The translations under genes and the position numbers were made by a program. The notes under the pieces were generated by a model. That model was not told the origin of the DNA. It saw only the letters and a list, made by a program, of their open reading frames with translations, and made no database searches. Below, piece by piece: positions 24,075-31,098 of a stretch of 42,363 bases of DNA (position 1 is its first letter; each line of letters begins with the position of its first letter). Origin of the DNA: Azospirillum tabaci (GTDB lineage Bacteria; Pseudomonadota; Alphaproteobacteria; Azospirillales; Azospirillaceae); the NCBI RefSeq assembly GCF_014596085.1, contig NZ_JACCJY010000012.1:1-42363 (forward strand). The letters are read 5' to 3'.

Positions 24075-24563
24075 TCAGGCCGCCGGCTGCTCGGCGTCGG
24101 CCTTGCCGACGGCCTTGACCAGCTCGAACATGCGCTTGCGGACCGTGGCGTCGGGGATGCGGTAGTAGGCGCGCACCAGCTCCAGCGTCTCGCGCTTCGC
24201 CATCGGGTCCGGCTCGAAGGCGCCGAGGTCCTGGCCGCTGGAGTCCGCGTCGTCCTCGACCTTCGCCGTGGCCACGTCCGCCGGCATGTCGTCGAAGAAG
24301 AAGGACACCGGCACGTCCAGGACGCGACCGAGGTCGAACAGGCGGGACGCGCCGATGCGGTTGGCGCCGCGCTCGTACTTCTGCACCTGCTGGAAGGTCA
24401 GGCCGATGGCCTCTCCCAGCTTCTCCTGGGACATGCCCAGCAGGGTCCGGCGAATGCGGACACGGGAGCCGACATGCACGTCGATGGGGTTCGGTCCCTT
24501 GCGACCGCGGGCGGAGGTCGGGGCGGCTTCGGTGGTGATCCGGCGGGACGAGACGGCGTTCAT
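24075..24563 (-). CDS. XRE-family helix-turn-helix regulator
   Basis: This 162-residue regulator has a Cro/CI-type helix-turn-helix at residues 32-85 (GSRVRIRRTLLGMSQEKLGE, then LTFQQVQKYERGANRI). The C-terminal region is helical and acidic (ELVRAYYRIPDATVRKRMFE). The layout resembles alphaproteobacterial XRE regulators of chromosomal origin. Because it lies early in the leftward operon, it may be the phage's Cro-like or second regulator. The N-terminal 25 residues are an extra Ser/Arg/Ala-rich arm. Confidence 0.85.
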   Translation of the reverse strand: MNAVSSRRITTEAAPTSARGRKGPNPIDVHVGSRVRIRRTLLGMSQEKLGEAIGLTFQQVQKYERGANRIGASRLFDLGRVLDVPVSFFFDDMPADVATAKVEDDADSSGQDLGAFEPDPMAKRETLELVRAYYRIPDATVRKRMFELVKAVGKADAEQPAA

Positions 24564-24616
24564 GGGCAGGCTCCTGTTCGGTGCTGTGGGTGAAAGGAAA
24601 AGGCGGGAAGGGGGCG

Positions 24617-24907
24617 CTAAGCGGCGCTGCGGCTGCTGGCGGCAGGACAGGCGAGGGCCATCGACTGCTTAAAGAGCCAAGCGCGCGCGTCTTGAGCGGT
24701 GTTGAAGAACTGGCCGTCGGCCTCGATCCGCAGCTTGGTGGCGGTGTCGGGCGTGACGGGGAGGCGCACCGACCGTTGCTTTCCGGCCGGGTCTTCGATG
24801 AAGGCCAGCATCGTGACCGCTTCTTCGGGATGAGACTGGATCACCAGGGAAGCGGCGCCCATGCAACGGGTCAGGCGGCTGGCGGCGCAGTGGTCGGTGG
24901 AGGACAT
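24617..24907 (-). CDS. First gene of the leftward early operon, unknown function
   Basis: Unrecognised 96-residue protein. The middle (MLAFIEDPAGKQRSVRLPVTP, then TATKLRIEADGQFFNTAQDA) looks like a compact beta domain, and the tail is Ala/Ser-rich. Its ATG at 24907 lies about 50 bases downstream of the predicted start of the leftward promoter at 24965-24993, with GAGGG as ribosome-binding site. An internal Met at residue 16 is an alternative start. Confidence 0.55.
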   Translation of the reverse strand: MSSTDHCAASRLTRCMGAASLVIQSHPEEAVTMLAFIEDPAGKQRSVRLPVTPDTATKLRIEADGQFFNTAQDARAWLFKQSMALACPAASSRSAA

Positions 24908-24964
24908 GCAGTTTCCCTCATCAGGACCGCCGCCGGGCTACCCCGTTCGGTCGGTTGTGAGGAG

Positions 24965-24993
24965 ATGTTCGTTTGGAATTGCAAAACCGTCAA
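24965..24993 (-). promoter_or_regulatory. Leftward early promoter with repressor operator in the spacer
   Basis: Read on the minus strand: TTGACG (24993-24988), exactly 17 bases GTTTTGCAATTCCAAAC (24987-24971), then GAACAT (24970-24965). The spacer is a near-palindrome of the same type as the other operators at 25002, 25501 and 25560. Repressor bound there would block RNA polymerase, as in classic phage immunity. Confidence 0.7.
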
Positions 24994-25001
24994 GCGGAAA
25001 A

Positions 25002-25018
25002 GTTTGGCGTAGCAAAAC
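25002..25018. promoter_or_regulatory. Auxiliary repressor operator
   Basis: GTTTGGCGTAGCAAAAC matches the operators at 24971 and 25560 in 13 or more of 17 positions. It lies 31 bp (three helical turns) from the spacer operator of the leftward promoter, a spacing suited to cooperative binding on one face of the DNA. It has no good -35 of its own. Confidence 0.65.
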
Positions 25019-25057
25019 TTGTTTGCGGCTTCGCGCGAAAGAGCGTGTGCAAACGAA

Positions 25058-25089
25058 AAAGCCGCGCCCAGTTGCCCAGGCGCGGCTTT
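25058..25089 (-). terminator. Strong intrinsic terminator of the repressor gene
   Basis: AAAGCCGCGCC (25058-25068) and GGCGCGGCTTT (25079-25089) form a perfect 11-bp stem with a 10-base loop. On the minus strand it lies 24 bases after the repressor stop and runs into TTTTTCGTTT. It isolates repressor transcription from the leftward early promoter. Confidence 0.88.
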
Positions 25090-25113
25090 CTAAGAGATCG
25101 ACGGTCTGTCGGG

Positions 25114-25452
25114 TTACTTGGCCTTCCGCCGCCCGGTCTGCGGGTTGGCAATCAGCTCGGCGGCCTCAGCAGACACACCGGACAGCGCGTTCGCCATCTT
25201 TACCGTAAGGGCGGTGTCGATCCCATAATAGAGCCAATCGACGGATATCCCTTTCTGAACAAGCGCATATAGCTTGTCCGGACCTGGGTAGAAGCGCCCA
25301 TGGATGTATCCGGAGTATGTGCCCTTCGTCACCCCAAACAGCTCCTGCATGTCCTCTGCAGTCAGACCGAGCGCGATCCGTGCCGATTCAAGGCGGATGC
25401 CGAAGGCTTTGCTGGAGAGTGCGTCTGCCTGTTCAAGCGTGGCGACGGACAT
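25114..25452 (-). CDS. Prophage repressor, small helix-turn-helix protein
   Basis: This 112-residue protein has a helix-turn-helix at about residues 20-60 (FGIRLESARIALGLTAEDMQ, then LFGVTKGTYSGYIHGRFYPG). Next come LYALVQKGISVDWLYYGID, typical of CI/C2-like phage repressors, and a short C-terminal arm. There is no LexA-type self-cleaving Ser-Lys domain, so induction would need an antirepressor or other route. The ATG at 25452 has AGGA upstream; longer readings run through the operators. It sits alone between operator clusters, followed by a terminator. It is the best candidate for the lysogenic repressor; the XRE protein at 24075 is the alternative. Confidence 0.78.
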   Translation of the reverse strand: MSVATLEQADALSSKAFGIRLESARIALGLTAEDMQELFGVTKGTYSGYIHGRFYPGPDKLYALVQKGISVDWLYYGIDTALTVKMANALSGVSAEAAELIANPQTGRRKAK

Positions 25453-25500
25453 GGGCGAAATCCTTGATGATGATCGGTCAGTTGCGGCCACCCTATCATT

Positions 25501-25517
25501 GTTTGGAAAATCAGAAC
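25501..25517. promoter_or_regulatory. Operator upstream of the repressor gene
   Basis: GTTTGGAAAATCAGAAC is a diverged copy of the 17-base operator, 49 bases before the repressor start. On the minus strand AATGAT, a possible -10, follows directly, suggesting autoregulation of the repressor promoter. The -35 is not clear. Confidence 0.5.
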
Positions 25518-25533
25518 ATAGGAAAATTCCGCC

Positions 25534-25581
25534 TATGCCAAACCGATTCTCGTTGACCGGTTTGGCATAGCAAAACAATAT
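25534..25581 (+). promoter_or_regulatory. Rightward promoter with operators
   Basis: On the plus strand TTGACC (25553-25558), a 17-base spacer and CAATAT (25576-25581) form a promoter for the gene at 25618. The operator GTTTGGCATAGCAAAAC (25560-25576) fills the spacer. A perfect 12-bp inverted repeat, TATGCCAAACCG (25534-25545) and CGGTTTGGCATA (25558-25569), adds a second site in opposite orientation. Confidence 0.7.
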
Positions 25582-25617
25582 GGACGTCTAAAGGGGTACC
25601 ATCTCAGGATCAACGCG

Positions 25618-25887
25618 ATGACCTCCACCGACGCCGAAAGCGCTCATCCATCACCGCGCCCGGCACGCCGAAAGCACAGCGCTGAAGGCCGCACTTTCTT
25701 TCTTGGTCCGAACGATACCGCTGTGCGGGTGGCTGACCTGTATGCCTTGGCGGCTTCCGGAAAGGAGACTGCGGCCAACATCGCCAAGCGCCACGGCATA
25801 TCCCGCTATCGCCTCAGTGAAATCTTCGCTGAAGCCGGTTTCCCGCGACTGCGGTCCGGCCGTCGGGCCGTGAACACCGCTACCTGA
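25618..25887 (+). CDS. Helix-turn-helix protein, first rightward gene
   Basis: 89-residue protein with a predicted helix-turn-helix near residues 48-75 (KETAANIAKRHGISRYRLSEIF). The N-terminal 30 residues are basic and Ser/Pro-rich and the C-terminus is Arg-rich. It is the first gene of the rightward operon, about 30 bases from the predicted start of the repressed promoter. A Cro-like or activator role is therefore likely, but it does not look like a standard Cro. Confidence 0.65.
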   Translation: MTSTDAESAHPSPRPARRKHSAEGRTFFLGPNDTAVRVADLYALAASGKETAANIAKRHGISRYRLSEIFAEAGFPRLRSGRRAVNTAT

Positions 25888-25934
25888 CAGCATTCCTCTT
25901 CCCGCCCTTTTCCTCCCTGTGGGCGGGCGACCTG

Positions 25935-25965
25935 GGCGGGGCCGGCGCTGTAGCGCTGCCCCGCC
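25935..25965 (+). terminator. Hairpin after the first rightward gene
   Basis: GGCGGGG (25935-25941) and CCCCGCC (25959-25965) form a 7-bp stem with an inner GCGCT/AGCGC stem. TCCTTCTT follows. It may be an attenuator or early terminator that an antitermination system overcomes, since all later rightward genes lie beyond it. Confidence 0.4.
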
Positions 25966-25990
25966 TCCTTCTTCCCGAAGGACGCGTCCC

Positions 25991-27091
25991 ATGAAGACCT
26001 TCACCCCCGCCGAGATCGCGACCATCAAGCACCACGCCGACAAGCGCGTAAAGGTCCAGACCCTGGCGCAATGGTTCGGCGCGACGGTGCGGGAGATCCG
26101 CGGCGTGCTCGCCGTGGCACAGACGGCGCCGTCCGGGGCGCCCAAGGCTGGCGGCAACGCCAGCGGCGAAAATGCCGGAACCGCAGCCGTGCCTGGAGAA
26201 GCGACGGGGCAGCCTCTTTCCATAGTCGGGAAAGGGCTCGATGAAGTGCCGCCGCTGCGGGAGGTCGGAGAGGCCGTTGGCGCGGTCGAACCGGTGAATC
26301 AGCAAGGCCAATCGAGCCGCCCCACCCCCACCGATTCCCTGGGCAGCCCGCCGCAGAGTGACCAGGGCCGCGAGCCGGCCAGCCAGCAGAAGGAAGCGCC
26401 GCATGATGAAATCGCCGCCGACGCGCCCGCTGGACAGCTTCAGCCCGCGGACGCGGACGGATGCGGCGCTGGATCGCCTGTCGCAGCCGTGCCCGCTCGT
26501 TCCCCGCGTGTTCGCCGCAAACGGCTTCCTGCGGGACCGGCTGCACTTCCTACTGGGCATCCCGCCGCAGGGCGAGATGTCGGATGCGGCTGTGGAAGCG
26601 ACGGTTCGGCTAAACGGCCGGCGCGCAAGCTGAGGACTGGCCTCGCCGCCGAGATCGACCCGGACCGTCTACGCGCCCTGCTGATCGACCAAGGCATGAC
26701 ATATGAGGAGGCCGCCGAAGCGCTGGGCACCACCCGCAATGTGGTGGCTGGGCGCGCGCAGCGCCTGGGCATCACGAAGGGCACCGGCGTTGGCGGCCAC
26801 AAGCGCCGCATCACGCACGGGCGCCGCGCGAAGTCGGCCTCCGTAGAGCAGGATCACCAGCCCCCGGCACTCGACCCGAAGGAACCGCACGGCTGCCGCT
26901 GGATCGAAGACGAGGTCGGTCAGCCCGGCAATAGCTGGTCCTACTGCCAAGCCGAACCGCACCAGCCGGGCTCGTCCTGGTGCGCGCACCACTATGCCCG
27001 CGTCTACGGGCGGACCAAGTCCGACACCTACCTGGAAGACATTCGCGTTTCCGCGCCCGGCCTCGGCCGTGGCGGAATGAAGGTCGGGTGA
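25991..27091 (+). CDS. GcrA-like regulator with N-terminal extension
   Basis: The open frame encodes 366 residues. Residues 1-45 (MKTFTPAEIATIKHHADKRV, then LAQWFGATVREIRGVL) look like a small DNA-binding domain. The C-terminal 155 residues resemble the cell-cycle regulator GcrA: DQGMTYEEAAEALGTTRNVV followed by AGRAQRLGI is its helix-turn-helix, and HGCRWIEDE, SYCQAEPHQPGSSWC and HHYARVY match its Cys/His tail. GcrA controls genes from promoters methylated by CcrM. The middle (about 138-215) has non-coding-like third positions because another gene overlaps it. So this may be one protein with a linker or two in-phase genes. Preceded by GAAGGA. Confidence 0.6.
   Translation: MKTFTPAEIATIKHHADKRVKVQTLAQWFGATVREIRGVLAVAQTAPSGAPKAGGNASGENAGTAAVPGEATGQPLSIVGKGLDEVPPLREVGEAVGAVEPVNQQGQSSRPTPTDSLGSPPQSDQGREPASQQKEAPHDEIAADAPAGQLQPADADGCGAGSPVAAVPARSPRVRRKRLPAGPAALPTGHPAAGRDVGCGCGSDGSAKRPARKLRTGLAAEIDPDRLRALLIDQGMTYEEAAEALGTTRNVVAGRAQRLGITKGTGVGGHKRRITHGRRAKSASVEQDHQPPALDPKEPHGCRWIEDEVGQPGNSWSYCQAEPHQPGSSWCAHHYARVYGRTKSDTYLEDIRVSAPGLGRGGMKVG
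26403..26633 (+). CDS. Nested gene in another frame of the GcrA-like gene
   Basis: From ATG-ATG at 26403 the +1-shifted frame encodes 76 residues (KSPPTRPLDSFSPRTRTDAA, PLVPRVFAANGFLRDRLHFL, GIPPQGEMSDAAVEATVRLN). Its third codon positions are strongly G/C, as in real genes here, whereas the overlapping larger frame has many A/T third positions over the same bases. This is therefore probably the functional frame between 26403 and 26633. Unknown function. Confidence 0.6.
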   Translation: MMKSPPTRPLDSFSPRTRTDAALDRLSQPCPLVPRVFAANGFLRDRLHFLLGIPPQGEMSDAAVEATVRLNGRRAS

Positions 27092-27092
27092 C

Positions 27093-27359
27093 GTGATCCG
27101 CACCCCCTTCGCCCCAGCCCCAACCGCCATCGTCCAGCAGGTCGCCGTGCAGGCGCCGCTGGGCGCTGTCGTGCTTCTGCTGGGGCGACCTGTTCGCATC
27201 GTTCGCCGCATCGCCTGCATGAAGGGCGAACTGATGATCATCGAGGAGACGACCGCGGTCGGGCGCGCGCTGCCCGGTCAGTACGGCCTCTGGCCGGCTG
27301 AGGTCGTCGATGAGGCGTGGGCCATGCAGGCAGCCCGCCTCCGTTCCCCCACCCTCTGA
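27093..27359 (+). CDS. Phage hypothetical protein
   Basis: 88-residue product from a GTG at 27093, one base after the GcrA-like stop. The N-terminal 40 residues are hydrophobic and basic (APTAIVQQVAVQAPLGAVVLLLGRP). The C-terminal half (EETTAVGRALPGQYGLWPAEVVDEA) is soluble. Not recognised. An ATG at 27222 would give a 45-residue alternative. Confidence 0.5.
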   Translation: MIRTPFAPAPTAIVQQVAVQAPLGAVVLLLGRPVRIVRRIACMKGELMIIEETTAVGRALPGQYGLWPAEVVDEAWAMQAARLRSPTL

Positions 27360-27373
27360 ACCGGAGTCCACCC

Positions 27374-29005
27374 ATGGCACGCAAGGCCAAGGACAACCCC
27401 ACCAACATGGCGGACGAAGACGTCGCCGACACGCTCCGACAAGCGTCGAGCGATCTGGTCGATGCGCAGGAGGCCTTGGAAGCCGCCCGCGCGCCGATCA
27501 AGGAAGCCAAGGGCCTCATCAAGGCCACCGGCATCGACTTCGACATCTTCCGGCTCTGCCACGGCATCCGTCACCTGGACGATGATGCCCAGCGGCAAAA
27601 GCGCATCAAGAAGCTCCACGTCGCCATGCACGCGCTGCTGGGCGATGTGGTGAAGCTCGACCTGTTCGGCTTCACCACCAGCATCAAGCCGGCGGTGAAG
27701 AAGGCGCTGCAGCAGGCCAGCGACAACCTTGCCAAGGTCGAACCGCCGGCTCCGCCGCCCGAAATGGACGATGCGGACGAGTCCGATTCGTCCGACGCAC
27801 CGGTGGCCGAGGCCCCGCCCCAGGCGCCCGCCGACGAGCCGGTCTCGGAAGACCCGCCGCCGCTGGTCGCCGCAGAGGCCATGCCCGAAGGCGCGGGCTT
27901 CGCCTTCAACAACGGCAAGACGGCCGGCAAGCAAGGGCACGGTCCCGACGCCAACCCGCACGACGCCGAGACGCCGGAGTATGGGCTGTGGGAGCGCGGC
28001 CGGGTGGCCGGTGCCGCTTGGGCGTCGCGTTTCTTCGCCGGTGAGAGCCTGGAGACAGGCGACCATGCGGTGATGTGTGGGGACGAGGGCGGCATCGTCG
28101 TCTTCCGCCACGCCGATGCCGAGCTGGTCGCCCGCTGTGCAGACGCGCTCAACGCCGCGCAGGCCGCCGCGGACGAGATGCTGTCCCCAGCGCAGATCCG
28201 TGACGTTGTGCACCCCTGCCTCGCCGATCCGGAGGGCAGCTTCGGCGTAGTGTTCGAGGGCAAGTTCGCGCCGGATGCGGAGGAGCAGGCGCCCGCCGCC
28301 CCGACCGTCGAGAAGGTCAAGTTCACCGGTAGCGCGAAGCAGCAGCGTATCGAGGCCTACTTCTTCGGCTTCGACGGTGCCGCCGCGGGCACGCCGCTGG
28401 AGGTGCTGACCAAGGGACGGCGCGGTGAGCCGAAGGCGAAGATCGAGGCCGGCTACCGAGACCAGCAGGCCGGGGCCGAACCGAAGCACGAGCGCCCGGC
28501 CGCGAAGGTTCCGGTGGAGGAACAAACCGGAAGCGAGGCGACTGAGGCCGCCGCGGGCACCGAAGGGCAGGGCGAGGCGGACGCCACCGAGCCGAACTTC
28601 GATGACCAGGGCGTGGTCGATGCGGAGAACGGGGCCGTCGATCCTGCCAATGAACAGGGTGAGACCGACCAGCAGGGCGACGATGAGACCGTGCAGGCGG
28701 AGGCCACCGCCGAGGTCGAGCCGGAGGCCTGGGACCCCGAGCAGGGGCGCGTTGGCGTGCAGCAGGACGGCGCCACCGGCCAGTGGGTGATGTTCGACCT
28801 GAAGGAGCGTCAGCCGCTGGTCGACGCGCCGGGTCCGAACTCGGGCGAGACCTGGGCGAACCAGATCAACGGCTACTTCGCCGACCGCTTGGGCGACGTG
28901 CCGCGCGCCGAGCTGATCACCGTCGCGAAGACGCTGGCGATGGGACGCCTGCTGTCGGCCCCGCGGCCGGCGCCGACGGACTCCAACATGTTCGCGGCGG
29001 TCTGA
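27374..29005 (+). CDS. Large acidic phage protein with RMF-like motifs
   Basis: 543-residue protein, start at the ATG at 27374 behind GGAG. Residues 15-95 are helical and resemble GapR/DUF2312-like coiled-coil proteins (EALEAARAPIKEAKGLIKAT, GIDFDIFRL). A Pro/Asp/Glu-rich linker follows. Residues 175-216 (FAFNNGKTAGKQG, NPHDAETPEYGLWERG) match the ribosome modulation factor pattern. A weaker similar segment lies near 335-375 (IEAYFFGFDG, IEAGYRDQQAG). The stretch to about 480 is acidic and low-complexity, then a compact C-terminal domain with NQINGYFADRLG. Role unknown; it may act on translation or on DNA by mimicry. Confidence 0.65.
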   Translation: MARKAKDNPTNMADEDVADTLRQASSDLVDAQEALEAARAPIKEAKGLIKATGIDFDIFRLCHGIRHLDDDAQRQKRIKKLHVAMHALLGDVVKLDLFGFTTSIKPAVKKALQQASDNLAKVEPPAPPPEMDDADESDSSDAPVAEAPPQAPADEPVSEDPPPLVAAEAMPEGAGFAFNNGKTAGKQGHGPDANPHDAETPEYGLWERGRVAGAAWASRFFAGESLETGDHAVMCGDEGGIVVFRHADAELVARCADALNAAQAAADEMLSPAQIRDVVHPCLADPEGSFGVVFEGKFAPDAEEQAPAAPTVEKVKFTGSAKQQRIEAYFFGFDGAAAGTPLEVLTKGRRGEPKAKIEAGYRDQQAGAEPKHERPAAKVPVEEQTGSEATEAAAGTEGQGEADATEPNFDDQGVVDAENGAVDPANEQGETDQQGDDETVQAEATAEVEPEAWDPEQGRVGVQQDGATGQWVMFDLKERQPLVDAPGPNSGETWANQINGYFADRLGDVPRAELITVAKTLAMGRLLSAPRPAPTDSNMFAAV

Positions 29006-29009
29006 TCCG

Positions 29010-29468
29010 ATGGCAGCCCCGCAACAGAAATGGGTCTGGGGCGACTTCTTGGCCCGGTTCGTCATCCCCGGCGAACCGGCCGCCAAGGGGAATAGCCGCG
29101 AGATCGTCCAGTTCGGTGGGCGCGCGGCTCTGCGCAAGGGCGACAAGGCGCTCGCCTTCGAATCGACCGCCGGCCTGCATGTCCCGAAGCTGGAAGAACC
29201 CTACGACGGGGACGTGGGTGTCTTCCTGCGCATCTTCTACGCCAGCCGCCGGCCCGATCTGGACGGGAGCCTCGTTTACGACGCCCTGCAGAACCGCACG
29301 ACCTGGATCGGGAAGGGCGAGGAGCGCAAGGCCCGCGTCGAGAAGCGGCTGATCGTCAACGACCGTCAGATTCGGCTGAAGCACGAGGAAGGGTTCGTCG
29401 ATCCGGCCCGCCCGCGGGTGGAGGTCGCCGTCTACAAGGCGACGCTGATGCTGGCAGGTGCGGCATGA
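29010..29468 (+). CDS. rusA: RusA-family Holliday junction resolvase
   Basis: This 152-residue protein follows the RusA layout. FVIPGEPAAKGNSRE near the N-terminus, RRPDLDGSLVYDALQ in the middle with the paired catalytic Asp residues, and VNDRQIRLKHE supplying a further acidic/basic site. RusA-like enzymes cut Holliday junctions and branched replication intermediates before packaging. It starts 4 bases after the previous stop and overlaps the next gene by four bases. Slightly longer than the E. coli enzyme because of a charged insert after the central motif. Confidence 0.88.
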   Translation: MAAPQQKWVWGDFLARFVIPGEPAAKGNSREIVQFGGRAALRKGDKALAFESTAGLHVPKLEEPYDGDVGVFLRIFYASRRPDLDGSLVYDALQNRTTWIGKGEERKARVEKRLIVNDRQIRLKHEEGFVDPARPRVEVAVYKATLMLAGAA

Positions 29469-29731
29469 AGCTCCCACGCATCACCTACCATTCCGATGTC
29501 CAGCCGCTGCCCGGCTCGTACGTCGTTCCGCAGGGGCCGCGGGCGCGCACCTCGTATCTCGTGCTGACGTCGCGCGAGGTCATGCCGCGTAAGCCGCGTG
29601 ATCACCGCATCTGGTCGCTGGAGGTTGAGCGCGTCGGCCGTGACGCCGTCCCGGCCGACGCCGTGCAGCATCTGAGCGATTGGATTCCGCGCGCCCGCAA
29701 GCCCCGGCCCGGCCAACGGAGGGGCGCATGA
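29465..29731 (+). CDS. Phage hypothetical protein
   Basis: Unrecognised 88-residue basic protein (KLPRITYHSDVQPLPGSYVV, then SREVMPRKPRDHRIWSLEVE). It overlaps rusA upstream and the helicase downstream by four bases each, so it is clearly cotranslated with them. The context suggests a small partner in replication or recombination. Confidence 0.6.
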   Translation: MKLPRITYHSDVQPLPGSYVVPQGPRARTSYLVLTSREVMPRKPRDHRIWSLEVERVGRDAVPADAVQHLSDWIPRARKPRPGQRRGA

Positions 29732-31098
29732 AGCTCCGCCCTTACCAGCAGAAGAACGCGGACGAGATCCTGGCGTGCTTGGCGCGCGGCGTTCTCGGCA
29801 CCCTCTATGTGCTCCCAACAGCCGGCGGCAAAACGGCGGTAGTGGTGCGCGGCGTGATCCGTGAGGTGGTCAACCTCGGCTGGCCCGTCGTTTTCCTCGT
29901 CCACCGCCGCGAGCTTCTGCACCAGTCCGTCCGCACCTTGGCCCGCGTCGGCATCAAGGCTTCGGTGGTTGATCCTGACCATGATCCGGACCCCCTCGCG
30001 CTGGTCCACGTCTGCTCCATCGACACGCTGAAAGCCCGCAAGAAGCGGCTGGCCGGCTGGCTGCGCACGATCCGCCTCGTCGTCATCGACGAGGCCCACC
30101 ACACGGTGGCGCCCGGCTGGCAGGCCCTGCTGGAGATGCTGATCAATGCGCAGCGGGTCGGCGTTTCCGCTACCCCCTTCCGCGGCGATGGCAAGCCGCT
30201 GGGCGCCCTTTTCGATGAGGTGGTGCGGGGCCCGACCGTGGCCGAACTGACCCCCGAGTGGCTGTGCCTGGCAGAGGTCTGGGCGCCTTGGACCCCCGAC
30301 CTGACGTCCGTGACTATCAGCCGGGGCGACTATGTCGCGTCCGACCTCGAACGGGTGATGAACAACGACGCGGTGACTCGGCTCGCGGTCAACCAGTATG
30401 CCGCCCGGATGCCGGGAGAGCCGGCCATCGCCTTCTGCGTCTCTGTCGATCACGCCCGCTATGTCGCCGCGCAGTTCAGCGCCGCCGGCTGGCAGGCCGT
30501 CTCGGTGGATGGCAACATGGACCCCGACGCCCGCGATGCGGCGATCCAGGGCTTGGCTTCGGGCCGCTATCAGGTCCTGACCTCCTGCGAGATCGTCAGC
30601 GAGGGGACCGACGTTCCGGTTGTCGCCGGCGCGATCCTCCTCCGCCCGACTAAGAGCGTCCTGAAGTACATGCAGCAGGTCGGGCGCGTCCTGCGCATCT
30701 GCCACGGCAAAACCCGCGCCTGCATCATCGACATCGCCGGCAACGTCGACCTCCACGGCCTACCGGAGGCCGATCGGGTGTGGACGCTGGAGAGCGGGCT
30801 GGTCCCGCAGGTCCACCGCACGATCCGGTGCCCGAAGTGCCACCGCCGCTTCGCCCCCGGCCCGTTCTGCCCGAGCTGTCGCCACGAGTTCCGCTATTGG
30901 GACCGGCCCGCCGTGCCGCTGCTGTCCACCCTGGCCGACAGCATGATCCGCAACATGACGCTTTCAGACCTGGAACGCATCGCCACCAACGAGATGGACC
31001 TTCGCCGCATCGCACGGGTGAGGGGCTTCAATCCGGGATGGGTTCATCACGCGACCCTCCGCATGCGCGAACGGCAGAACGACCGGAGGCGGACATGA
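29728..31098 (+). CDS. SF2 DEAD/DEAH-box helicase
   Basis: 456-residue superfamily 2 helicase: KLRPYQQKNADEIL is the Q-like entry, Walker A PTAGGKT is at residues 30-36, DEAH at 121-124, SATP at 147-150 and the C-terminal motif VLKYMQQVGRVLR. After the helicase core a zinc-ribbon (CPKCHRRFAPGPFCPSC, about 368-388) is followed by a helical tail. Such proteins are common in phage replication modules. Start at ATG 29728 with GGAGG upstream; four-base overlaps on both sides. It immediately precedes a second, larger helicase fused to a methyltransferase. Confidence 0.92.
   Translation: MKLRPYQQKNADEILACLARGVLGTLYVLPTAGGKTAVVVRGVIREVVNLGWPVVFLVHRRELLHQSVRTLARVGIKASVVDPDHDPDPLALVHVCSIDTLKARKKRLAGWLRTIRLVVIDEAHHTVAPGWQALLEMLINAQRVGVSATPFRGDGKPLGALFDEVVRGPTVAELTPEWLCLAEVWAPWTPDLTSVTISRGDYVASDLERVMNNDAVTRLAVNQYAARMPGEPAIAFCVSVDHARYVAAQFSAAGWQAVSVDGNMDPDARDAAIQGLASGRYQVLTSCEIVSEGTDVPVVAGAILLRPTKSVLKYMQQVGRVLRICHGKTRACIIDIAGNVDLHGLPEADRVWTLESGLVPQVHRTIRCPKCHRRFAPGPFCPSCRHEFRYWDRPAVPLLSTLADSMIRNMTLSDLERIATNEMDLRRIARVRGFNPGWVHHATLRMRERQNDRRRT

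Noticed and set aside
27278..29146. 622-codon minus-strand frame
   Set aside because: Mirror of the RMF-motif gene; rich in Leu, Arg, Gly and His with no domain.
30780..31094. N-terminal extension of the helicase-methyltransferase fusion
   Set aside because: The frame is open upstream to 30780 but overlaps the preceding helicase; the ATG at 31095 has a GGAGG site and an ATGA overlap.
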